A DNA stretch of 64,000 bases, from NCBI RefSeq assembly GCF_910592395.1, contig NC_088318.1, positions 7,686,349 to 7,750,348 of the forward strand. The letters run 5' to 3'. Positions 13,101 to 25,100 of the stretch are shown piece by piece (the first letter of the stretch is position 1; the number at the start of each line of letters is the position of its first letter). The translations under genes and the position numbers were made by a program. Under the pieces are notes generated by a model. The model was given only the letters and a program-made list of their open reading frames with translations. It was not told the origin of the DNA and did no database searches. Source of the DNA: Lineus longissimus (lineage: Eukaryota > Nemertea > Pilidiophora > Heteronemertea > Lineidae).

Positions 13101-16100
13101 TTGCCTGCAGTCTCTGGGATAACCAATATAAACTAGTCTATCTTCTTTTTTGCAGGCCATGCTTGTCTATTGGTTCACATCCAATGCATTCTCCTTATGC
13201 CAAGTAGCGCTGCTAAAGATACCAGCTGTCCGTGCAAAGTTTGGAATTGAGCAATTGGTGAAACATCCTGCTCATTTGATGCCAAAGAAAAAAGGGTTTG
13301 TGCAGGGAGTCAAAGAGAGTAAGTACCCCCAGGCACAGCAACATTGATTAAGTTAGTCAAGTAAGAAAAAAACTAATTTCTTCACTCATTGCATTTTGTG
13401 GTGAATTGTTTACAGTACAGCAGTTATATAGTTACATAGTGGTTACATAATTCTTGTATAGATTGGTAATTCTTTGATGCATAAGCAAATGGCCTCCTCG
13501 GTTAACACATTATGAACAGTTCATGTATATTAGGCTGCCTCTGTCCCTTCCTCTCCATATGCAGGGGCCCTAGCCAAAAGTATTTCTTGCTACTCCTATA
13601 AGACATCGATTGCAAAAAACTTCCTTCTTGAATTTTCTGGCAACTGGAATTTGAACACTTACTAGCTCACCGTAGCGGAGTCTATACATCACCACAGTGT
13701 CCGTCATCGTCGTCATCCGCTGTATCCTGTTTCAAAAACAGTGGCACATTTCTTAACCACTAGAGCTTTGAACTTGAATCTTTGTACAAATGACCCCCAG
13801 GTCAGGTGACCTCTGACAATGAATTTCGGTCCGATCTGATTCTTGAGTGGGCCAGAGGTGGAAACCTAAAAAGTGTGATAAGCGCGCAGCAGAAAAGCCG
13901 AAGGCTTTTCTGCGAAGCGCTACTATGGTTAACGTGCATACGACGTATCCAATGTAAACAATGTTTCTCAAGTCCATGGATTTGTTTCAAATGGCTTAAA
14001 TTTGACTTAAAATGGCCGCCAGAAGAGATAAACGCGCGAATGAAGCAACTCGACTATTCTGAGCTCCGAGAGAGAACCACATGAATATTCACACTGTTTT
14101 TTAATCACACTTCAATTTCAGGGGGTTTACCCCCCGACAGGCCAGAGTCCTCTATTAAAACTTGTGTACATTACATGTACATTGTTGTGCATATGTTTTG
14201 GTTAAAAAAAGTACACCTTGGACCAATCAATCTGCACAAAATTGTATACATGTCAAGAAGAACCCTTTGCCAATAGCATAATAAAGTTTTAAAAAATTCC
14301 AATACCGATTGCCTGAGAAAAAAAGATTTCCGTACACCATATCCATCAAAACGTCACTGGTGCATTGATATGGCCCTGTCAAAGTACAAGTTCTAAACTG
14401 ACCAGTGAGAAAACATTTTCTTAAATATATTATCAAAAAGCATATTTCTGTGATGGCCTGACTCTGTAGATTAAGAATCAACCACAGATTGAGAATTAAT
14501 TCCACTTTGGTCCATCCCAGCCATGTATTTACCACAACTTCACATTTTGATAAGCTCTGTGACTGTGCCACACTTCCGGTCGCGGATGAATACAGGTCTC
14601 TGCCCGACATATGTGTTTTGATTTTTTATACTTTAGTAATAATATCCAAAAGATGCTTAAAATGGATATAATCCCGAAATAATGAAGCAAAAGACGGGCA
14701 GGCGTTTCGGAAAAATTTATTTTGAGATTTCAATAAACCTTTTGAACGAATTCCACATGGGCCGTGGTGGGATCCGAAGACACCTTTAGGAGGAATGTAT
14801 GTTTTTATGGGGTACCATTGGTTTTGCAGATCTTCTGGTTTTTTCTAAAGAATAATCAATATTCGCTAGCAGGCTTTTTATGCTCCCAGGTATGAAGAGG
14901 GTTCTATGTTCCTCAGGTTCTTTGTTCATCAGTCTGGTGTTCCTCAAGAGTCAAGTGTCTTCCAGTCTCTTGGCCTGCAAAAACCCTTTCCAACCAATTT
15001 TTTATGCATCAACCATTCGGCAACATGTTGGTGCGGGAAAAACCTGATCCCTGACCCCTTGAATTGGTTGCCCAGGTATAACCACAAGCAATTGTCTCAA
15101 GGAAGCCACCAGTACGACCTCTTGGTAGTCTTGCCAATATCATGCCAGTGAAAAGGAAGGGTAATGATGGTTGAGGGTTGCAGTAAGGGTACCATCAAAG
15201 GAGTACCTCTTCCTCGCTCTGCTCTGGGTTAAACGTGTCAAAGGACTGCACCATCATGAAGGTTTGGAGGTTCCACTCAAGCGCCCCGGGGTAAGCAGCT
15301 CAGAAGGACTTATTGAGAGGCCAATAGGGGGGTTGAGGGGCCTTTCCCCCAATGCACTAGCTAAAACATGTCAGAAGGATGGGGGTGGGGGGGGGCTTTC
15401 TTTGCCGGATATTAATGATGATGGAGTTGAGTTACTGCTAAAGCGATACACGGAGAAAACTGTCTATCAAAACAAAAAATTGGCGGAAGGAACTATAGCA
15501 GGTTCCCAACCAGGGGGTTTGGGGGGTTTCCCCCCCCCCCCCCCCAACTAAAGGCGCTGCGCGCTTACTAGGGCACTGCACTGATAATATTATCTCTCTT
15601 ATGACTATGAGTGACTCATTTTCGTTGAAATTTTTATGGTAGGTTCTCCTAGCAAGGATACATTATATCATACAGGTTTTTGATTTGACCTAATTTTCAT
15701 TGTCACATAGGTCAAATGGCCCAAATTGGCTGTCTGAGTGTAACTAGTGTCTTAACCGCTAAAGCTATGAACTTGAAATATGGTGCACATGACTCCCTAC
15801 GTCATGTTACCTTGGACACCGAATTTCGACATGATCTGATTCTCGATTTGGCCACCGGGAGGCTAAAACTGAAAAAGGTAAAAGGGTAAATATCTCGCTT
15901 ATTGGCTCACCGTAGGGGAGTCTATACAACAACGCAGTGTCCGTCATCCGTCGTCGTCTTCATCTGTATCCTGTTTCAAAAACAGTGGCACGTTTCCTAA
16001 CTGCCAAAGCTATGAACTTGAAACTGTGTACACAGATCAGGTGACCTTTTACAATGAATTTCAGTCCGATCTGATTCTTGGCTTTGCCACCAGGGGGCTA

Positions 16101-19100
16101 GAAGCAGAAACCTAAAAATGGTGATATTCACGTTTTAGGCCAATCTTCGTAATGAACATGAAATCTAATAAGCGCAGTACTTAAATCAGATGTTTCTCTC
16201 ACCTTGAAAACATTCCTGGGTAAAATCCATTGAGATTAGCCGAGTTAATCTACTTTTTCCGTGCTTAAAATCTCTGCCGCTGAATTCTATAAATAGAAAC
16301 TATTAACATCGCGGCAGTGTGGTTCCCATTGTGCGCCCTCCCACTTCGCACCATGTCAGGAAGTTTTACGGAGATGGAGGGCGTGCGGTAAGAAGAATGG
16401 CCAAAATGACGTCACGTTTTCCTGGCAACTAGCATAATACCCGAGGCGCGGGTTGTTTTAGGGTGTGGGCTTACTGTGGGGTTGGGGCAATTTTGGTGAA
16501 ATGAAATGATATGTCTTGGGGTTGTGATGTTGTCCTGATTTTGATGATTGGGACAATCTGGGTGATATGGGTTGATTGGTCTGAGGGGTTGTGACTTTGT
16601 CTTCTTCTGATGATTGAGCCAATCACGGTATATGTATTGATAGGTGGGGGGGGGGGGGTTTGTCTTCATTGGAGGTGGGGTCGAGTATGGTATGGAGCAA
16701 AACGACCGGAAAGATCAAACTCCACAACTCTTCAAAGTGGTCCCGACTTATTTTGACGAACTATTTCGCGAATGGTGAAGAGGCAATGGCGTGTTACGAA
16801 CTTAGCACAACAAATGCCGCGAGCATAGTGAGTGGCAGCACCAGACGGCGGAAGTAGTTCGCCTAGGGTTTTTTCGACACCCTCCGCACGGACTCCACTC
16901 GTTCTGGAACACTCACTTACTTGTTAATCTGCAGTGGTTAGCCTGTTTTTATTGCAGTTAAGAAATGTTAATCGGGATTTTATATTTTATTTTATATTCG
17001 CCCCGGGTATTCATATAGGGAGCTGTGCGCTACTTTGCACCCAGTGCTTGGGTCGGGTGAGGCGGTTTTGTTATTATGTGACGTGTATCACGTGATGAAT
17101 TCCCATACGGTACTTAGAAAAAATTAAGAGCAATTAACAACGTAAGGTGAAAGAGTACGACCAAAATAAAGGGGGAAAATTGCGGAAATGGATGAATGCT
17201 TTAAACATATAGTGACCCAATACTTTCCCGGCTTATTTTTGTATAATCCCACACTTTTGATTTAATAGATGGCCCCCATATGCAAATCAGACCTGCTGAA
17301 AAGGCACCTTATGTTAATGAGCATGCCCATATATAGAAAGAACAAAAAATGTTATTTCTCCGAGATCGCTGCAAAGTTTACCCATTTAATCAGGCGAGGA
17401 CCATCTTCATATCAACCACGACTTTCAGGAAAAGTTTCGAGGTCATCCGATCTGAACTGACGGAGGAGATGTGTGACAAACTAATTCAGCTCTACGTCCA
17501 TTACAGTAGTGATTACCTACCACATGCTCAGGAGAGAGAGGCCAAAACGGTCAAACAGAGTGTATTTTTAGACTGATTCACATGCTATTTTGCTATGAGA
17601 CGAAGCTTCATTGTATGGCAATAGTGTTGTGGGCCTGTTTTGCGAATTATAGGCAGAATCTTACCATAAAATTTCCACTGTTTTTCTGTGTAAAATGTCT
17701 CCAGTGTTGTTGTTGTTGCTAACAGTAAACTATGATGCGGCCTTACTGGAATCCCCTACTTACTTATACTTCTAACAACAACAACAAAGAACTACTGCAA
17801 CTACCAACTACTGTACATGATGTGATCATGAAAACTGGACTACAAAATGCATGATATTGTCGCAATGACTTTATTCAAAGTACTCAAACATACCTATTAA
17901 CCTCCCTTGTGTAAAACTACATCATGTCAGTTGATAATGGATGACAGTAGAGGTAAAACCAGGCTTATTAAGGTGTTCAACGCTAAGTGCAACTCGTCAA
18001 TTATAATAGTGATGATGCCTCTTGCCAGACCAGTCAAGCATTGGGAAAGCATCTTTAATTCAGACAACGTTAGAACTTGAAAAACGAATATGTTAATTTG
18101 TGAAATTAAAAGCAGATTTCACCACCAACCAGTCAAATCGGAATACGACGGCGCAAAATGTTCTCGCTTTCCTCCTGCTAAAAAAACCTTGTTCCCGCAC
18201 TCCTATTTTAATTTATGCCAAGGAATATGATATGATCTGTTTTCACTTGTTTGTAATTAAATGGTATTCATATAATGAGATCAATAATAGTGTCCGTGTC
18301 AGATCCCATCGTTCAACTAGTCTTCTCTCCCCAGGTGCCTCACACGGACCTTCAGGTCCCCATACTCAAGACCAACTCTTACGATATCGCCCTCAAAACA
18401 ACCCTGGAGTCATGAATTCACAGGTGCTCCTGTGAAATCTCAGTTCTCGTTACCATTATAATTGAAAGAACCAATACTGGAGCCCAATGCTCATAGAGAC
18501 ACAGAGTTACCTATATTACATAACAATTGGCCCAATGCCAACAACTGTACTCACACTAACACAACCGGTTCCCCAAAGATTGCATAATCACGTGACCCAC
18601 ATGATTTAAACGGACTAGAACAGGTGTAAAACAAAGGTCTTGTTACATAAATAGGAAGAACTACTTCAATACACCCCCACACACATGACACAGTACATCA
18701 ATGCATGTAAAGCACATGAGAAAATACAGGGTAAACAAAAGGGCCTAAAATACATAGAAAACAATATTACTTACAGAATGTTTAACGACCTAGAGCCTGA
18801 CCATGACTCCACAGAACACAAAACTAACGAACTGGGCCACTTTGGCCAAAGATGTTTGAGATATCAGTAGATTACAAAGAGATAGGGAAAACCACTTTGG
18901 CCCTATCCACCATCTTGGAAATAACCACCCTTTTTAGATGTAGGGAAGACCACACATACCTAACATAACTTAAAAGTTTAAGGCGGCAAATTTGAAACAT
19001 GTGAACATTGAAAAATGGCCTTCACACAGAGGTCAAATGGCGTAAATTGTTCGTTTGAGTGTAACTATGGCACATTTCTTAATCGATAAAGCTATGAACT

Positions 19101-22100
19101 TGAAAATCGTTACACATTACGTCGACACCTGGGCAGATGATTGGGGACAAGAAACAAGCAAGATGAAAACCTGTGCCACCCTTTTCAGCCTATCTATAAA
19201 AAAAGGAGAACATCACACTCAAGATAGGAGACCAGGTCATTCCCCACCTTCATTGGCATCAAACATGACTCCAGGATGACATGGAAGACACAAGTCGAGT
19301 CAGTCAGAGACAGAGCAATCAAACGATTAGCCCTGATGAAGAAGCTTGCGGGAACCGGCTGGGGCGCTAATGCCAGGATACTCAAGCAGGTCTACACAGG
19401 ATCTGTAAGACCAGTTATGGAGTATGCTTCTCAAAGCTGGGCAACAACCGCCAAAACAAACCAAGCAAAACTCGACAAAGTACAGAACTTCTTCCTGAGG
19501 TCATTTCAAGATGGCCGCTGAGTAGTAACAGGTTGGGGTAGCTCCCCAACTAACCACAGTTTTTGCATGTTTAGAGTTTGGGAAGGAGGATAAGAGTGGG
19601 CAAGTGGGTTGATTAAGGTTGGCTGTTCGTGAGGAACTGTTCAGAATTCTTATTCTCTTGCGATTGTCTGATTGTGAGACTTTTCAGAAATCTTTCAAGA
19701 TCCAGCCCAAAAGGCCCATGGAGTATACATGTACATTATAGCCACAAGCCATACACACAGATTCATACAGTAGGCCTGTGTTCTGTTTCGGACATGGTGT
19801 GGTCAGACAACATGACATGGATGTGATGTAATACGATTGTGCACTCTACTTTTTATAAAGGATTATAATATAAACAATTGGAGAACAAGCTGTGGGCTGA
19901 CTATACCTCTGACAGCTGTAGCGATTTTCCTACTGGTTGACTCGGTGCCGTACCGGATGCTTCTGAGATATAGCACCATCCATAGAGTGTCACACTTGAT
20001 CATTGTCACAACCTGGTTAAAGACTTGTCTTGACAAGTCTAATATATGAATAGGATAACCCAAGTACTCTATAGATGATCCCAACGTACGTTATCCGAAG
20101 GGCGCCGCTACAAAGTCTGTGGGTAGGTATAAATGGCCAACAAAGTCATCAATTTAACGAAAACGTAGATTTCTTTTCATCTTTCTGTCTCATAAGGTAT
20201 TTTACATCGATAATGCTCATAACCTTGCTCAGCAATAAATTTCTGTAACATAATCTAACTGTTGTTTCATATATTTGCTTTCATATATAGTATAAGCCAT
20301 GGGTGGCCCGATGCCATTTAACAGTCGAACTCTATATTATAAGTATATTCACGACCCTTGTCAACTACACCAGCGGTGTCCCGACGGGGCGGAGCCCGCC
20401 GGGAGCCTGAGTACCAACCTTTCGGTTTGAGACACAAGTCAAGAGTGATTACGTAACAAAATGTTACGTCATTTATAGCTTCACGACGTCACGCCACATC
20501 CAATCACAAGGCTAGAATCACGTCACGTGACCCGAAATTTAGTCAATTTTTGAGAGGGAATGCCGAATATAATTCGAAACGGCAAGCATGCGGTTCTAAT
20601 AACCAGAAAACTGAAACATGGAATTGATCCCATATTGTTAGAAGAAAAGATAGGAAAGACTTCCATGGCTTTTTAATGGAAGAGTTTTGAGCACTTTTGA
20701 ACTAAACACAGAGCATCTAGGAAATGACGCCGCCGTGCGTAATGGTTAAGCCTTTATAAACGTAAATGGATGTGACGCCGCATTCTCAATTTATACCGAT
20801 ACGATCGCCTCGATAACTCTATAACGAAACATATAACCTTCAATCGAACCCATCCAAATCTTTCTAATGATTCTCCAGATCATATATACAAATTTTGATA
20901 ATGGTTATATGTCTAAATCTTACATATTTTAACTTCTAAAACAGGTGTCAGACACTGGAAGCTCGAGCGTCTAAGGTATTACGTCAGTAGAATAAGACGG
21001 CGGAATCGCACTTCATCTAGCTTTGTCATTAAATGTCTTAAACTCAAAGCACATAACCCTAAAATGGTTACATACTACTGGTAGTTGACATAAATAAGAA
21101 TTCGTATTCAGGATTTAGTGAGATTTTGATGTACGGTTTAGGAAATATTAAAGAATGACTGTTCAGACCGAAAGTGTACGTCGTTGTCAACGTAAAGTGA
21201 TTTGACGCGGATCACAGGCCGTAGAAGGCGTGACCCGTAAAACTTGATAAAAATAGTATCATAGATGAGTCATAACCCGAAAAAGACGTACACCATTGTC
21301 TCAACAATATCTCTGACTACAAAGTCGTAAAACATGAAAGAGTTCGTATGCGTAGGCTTGACGTTAATTTAATCGATATACGGTGGATTGTCCGAAAGAA
21401 CTGTCATCCAGGCGCGCGGAGAAGAGTCCGACGGCGCGTCAAAAGTGTCCTATCAAATCTCTGATTTCTTCATCAAACTTTCGATCATATCATGATTTGC
21501 ATAGCAAGAATATGAGGTGAGTGACCGCAAGTACATCATCTGGGCGTAATAAAGGATTTGGTGAGGAAGAAAATATGTTTTAGATGGAGTTTTGAAACGT
21601 AAACAAGTATAAAACCGTAGCGGTGTAATGTACATGAAATGTACACAAAGCATAACAATGGACCACACAATGTGATACACACAGAGACAAATACTGTTAC
21701 GTTATGTAAAGAAACGACCAGTTTGATGATTTATGGCACTCAACTCGGATTCAAAAGCTTATTTCTTATCTCAAATTAGAGTATCTGTATTTTCACATAC
21801 AACAAACCCAAACTAAGGCTCGAGTGATGGAGGTAGTAATCAAGGAGCAAAATTTAAAGGGGGAAAAGGGAATGACAGTCTTACTTGCTGTACTGGACAA
21901 ACAAAGGGGTGTTTCAGTGGCAGATGGAGACTATGGAAAGGAGGGTGGGAATAATTTTGAATTACACGTAAGAATTTACCAAGAATTCTACACAACCCCC
22001 AACTAAAATTCAAGCCGAGTTTGAATTTGATTATGGAAAAATTATTCAGAAGTGAGGTCGTTCGTTATCACTAACGGGAACGTGTTATTGCGCAGCGCGC

Positions 22101-25100
22101 CATGAGAACTCTAACGTAAGGGACAGGTTCCTACTGCATGGTGGTGCAGACTTCGTATTCCCATGTCTCCTCTGTTATCTTCTTGATACCGCCGGGTTTC
22201 TCTTCGGTGATCTTGCGCGTGTATCGCTTAGGGAGGACATTATCAAAGATGTTCGGGCGTAGTCCCGCGAACGGTGGTTTTGGCCCGTTCTTGGCGCTTA
22301 CTTTTGGCAGCGGCACCGATGGTCCTTTGACCGTTCTGGTCTTCCTGGTCTTTGGTGTAGACGGCTTGGCGTTCGGCTTGGCGTCTCCCTCGGTGGTGGT
22401 TTTACTGACGGTTTCCGCAGCCCTCTCGCTTATGTGTCCCAAAATCTCTAGAATATTGACATCATCGTCGGAGTCGGACTCTACAAAGTGTGTAGGCGAA
22501 GATACCGTTACTCGGATGGGGGAATCGAAGAGCGGAACCTCCGGTACGTCGTTGTGTACCATTCAGGGTGCTTTCACGGGCGGCTCCTTGGCGGGCAAGG
22601 TCTTCGGGGGATTTTCTCTCTATTCCGTCGTCGTGCCGGTCAACCTGTTGTGGCGACGCTCTTGTTCTTTCATTCTTTCGTCATGGTGCTTGGAGCTACG
22701 TTGTTTTTCCTTGATGGTTGCTGTGCGATGGTCTTCTGTTGCGCGCTGATCTTTCCCTTCATGGCGCACGCGTTCCTTTTCTTTGGAATAAGCTGAGGCG
22801 CGCTGATCTTCGGTGGCGTGATGATCTCTTTCCGACGGAACAGTACGTTCTAAACTTTCGCGTGGGGTAGATCGTCCCTCTGTACTGTTACTACGGTCCC
22901 GGCTCACCGACCTCGCTATCTGTTCCTTCCTCTTTTTGGCTTTGGGACATACTGTACGGTGGTCAACCAGCTTGATCGAGCTCCCGAAATGTCGTCCGCA
23001 GTCACGACACTCATACATCGAGCCGACGCTGCTCCATAATTTCTTCTTTATCATTGCGATACCGTCCTCCCTCTTCATCGCGGACCCGGCTCGACAACTC
23101 AACTCGTGCACCGCTCTGGACTTCTCCGTCCCAAAGACGCGATGGCACAGATGACATTCGTGTTTTCGTGGTCTGTTGAATACCATACTGAAAAGAAGGA
23201 AAATCATGGCTGAGTGATGTAACGTGAGGAAAAACGTGGCTTTTAGTAAATTAGGAGATGTTTATCGTGTCAGTTAGAATTCCCAGGTTTCTTCGAGGGT
23301 TACTTTCACTCCTTTCTCGGTAACCGTTTCGTAAATAAATGTCTGTATAGTGTCTTTAGATTCTGCCGATTCTTCTTCTTGATCTCTCCTGACAACGATT
23401 CGAATGTCCTCAGGGGGAGGCTGGAGGTGGTCCTTCATGGCGTGTTCCATGGCCTTTGGTCGTGTCGAAAATTCCTGTCCGCACTGATACGGGCATGGTG
23501 TTGCCGGCAACTTGTGTTCTTCTCTGGCGTGCATTTCAGCGCGCTCGGTTGTCGTAAACTTGATCTCCAAAAGGTATACGGGCAAGGAACGTGCGGCTTC
23601 TTCTGACATACTGTGATGTGCGTCTGCAACGATTTCTGCGTGGTGTAGACTTTCTTGCACAGATTGCATGGAAAATATTCGGTTGGCTTCTTGAACGGCA
23701 TGCTAAAGGAAGAGAAGAGATCGTTTTGAGAGATGTAGCAAATTTATTGTTCATATCTTTTAGGCGCGCGCGCAAATCTGTTCTTGGTCTCAGTCGGTCG
23801 GTCGGCGGTGTTTCTTCCGCAAAAGTTTGGTCATCATTCGGTTCCTCGGGGTCAATTTCTCTCGCTTCGATTTCTTTGACGGGCCAAGGTTTCGCATTTA
23901 TCCCTCGATACAGTTTCAACCTGTCGTAATGTAGTACTTTTGGAGTAGCGTTCCTGGTCTTTTGTACTCTGTATATGGTGTCCGAGAGTCTCTTGACGAC
24001 AAGGTATGGTCCAACCCAGTTACAACAGAGCTTGGTGGCTAGGCCTTTCTTGTATCTAGGATTATAGATCCAGACGAAGTCTCCCACTTTAAATGGCTTT
24101 CCGTGATGCCGCTGGTCATACGTTCTTTTCTGTCTCTGATGTTTAATCTCGATTTGTTCCCGGACATTCTCAAATGCGCTCTCTAGTCTAAGCTTGAGTT
24201 CTGTGGTATACTGCGAGATTTCGACTTCGTCCGTGTTGGGGTCTCCATATAATGTGTCTAGAGGTAAGGTCATCTGGCGACCGAACATCATAAAATACGG
24301 TGTCTCTTGAGTCGTACTGTGTACAGAAGATCGATAGGCCATCATAGCGAAGGGTAGTTGCTCATCCCAATCCTTCTGGTTTTTCTTTACCATCATTGCC
24401 AGGGAGTTCAAGAGAGTCCTATTGTGTCGTTCTATCATCCCGTCGGATTGTGGATGGACGGGCGTAGTCCTCGTCTTCTGGATATCTAAAATTCGACAGA
24501 CTTCCTTAACCAGATTCGACTCATAGTTGGTCCCTTGATCCGAATGGAGCTGCCTGAACGCTCCATACCTGCATATAAACTCCTTGACTATCTTTCTTGC
24601 TACGGTTATCGCTTCTTGATTAGGTAGGGCATATCCTTCGATCCATTTCGTGAAGTAGTCGCCAATTAAAATTATATACTTGTTCCGTCTGGCAGTGATT
24701 GGTAATGGGCCGAGGATGTCAGTGCTGATTCTTTCCATTGGCACACCAGTCAAATACGTCTGTAACTTGCCCCTATTACGATGCGGAGGAGTTTTCCTTG
24801 ACTCGCACTTATCGCATTTTTGACAGAATTCTGTGATAGTGTCTTTCATGTTCTTCCAATAGAACCTCGCCTTAACCTTTTCGTATGTCTTTTGTATACC
24901 AAGATGAGCCGCAGTTCTGGCCGAATGTAACTGACCAATTGCTTCTTCGCGGAACCTTTGTGGTAGCAGTGGCTTGAGTACCATGGTCCTACCGTCATCT
25001 GATTCGTACTGTTGACACAGAACACCATTCTTAAACTCCAATTGATCCCATAAGGACCAGTAGTGTTTATCAGCTTCTCCTTTCAACGAGATGGATTGCC

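Larger units (their letters stand above)
22131..23187 (-). pseudogene. Accessory zinc-finger gene 2 of the gypsy element (two in-frame stops)
   Basis: ATG at 23186 lies one base after a splice acceptor (pyrimidine run ending TTTTCAG). The first part, to TAG at 22620, has two C-x2-C-x12-H-x3-C zinc fingers (CHLCHRVF...[13 protein letters not shown]...HRTVC), then a long Arg/Glu/Lys/Ser/His-rich region. The same frame continues through a Pro-rich link and TGA at 22563 into 143 more codons (acidic ESDSDDD, then basic [10 protein letters not shown], ending [12 protein letters not shown]). The N- and C-terminal motifs match accessory gene 1, so this is a paralogue. Role unknown; nucleic-acid binding is inferred from the fingers. 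Confidence 0.75.

Noticed and set aside
15171-15551. 126-codon + strand frame ending in a poly-Pro run
   Set aside because: The end is created by a homopolymer C run. No motif, and it lies within a TIR element.
19629-19826. ORF1 of the L1/Tx1-like LINE
   Set aside because: The frame is short and has no RRM, coiled coil or zinc knuckle. I treat 19501-19916 as non-coding leader.
22138-22749. 203-codon + strand frame opposite the gypsy accessory genes
   Set aside because: Lies exactly antisense to accessory gene 2, which has zinc fingers and a paralogue. The + frame has no motif.
22131-23702. Retroviral envelope gene
   Set aside because: Position fits, but there is no signal peptide, membrane helix or Cys-rich ectodomain. 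The motifs are zinc fingers.
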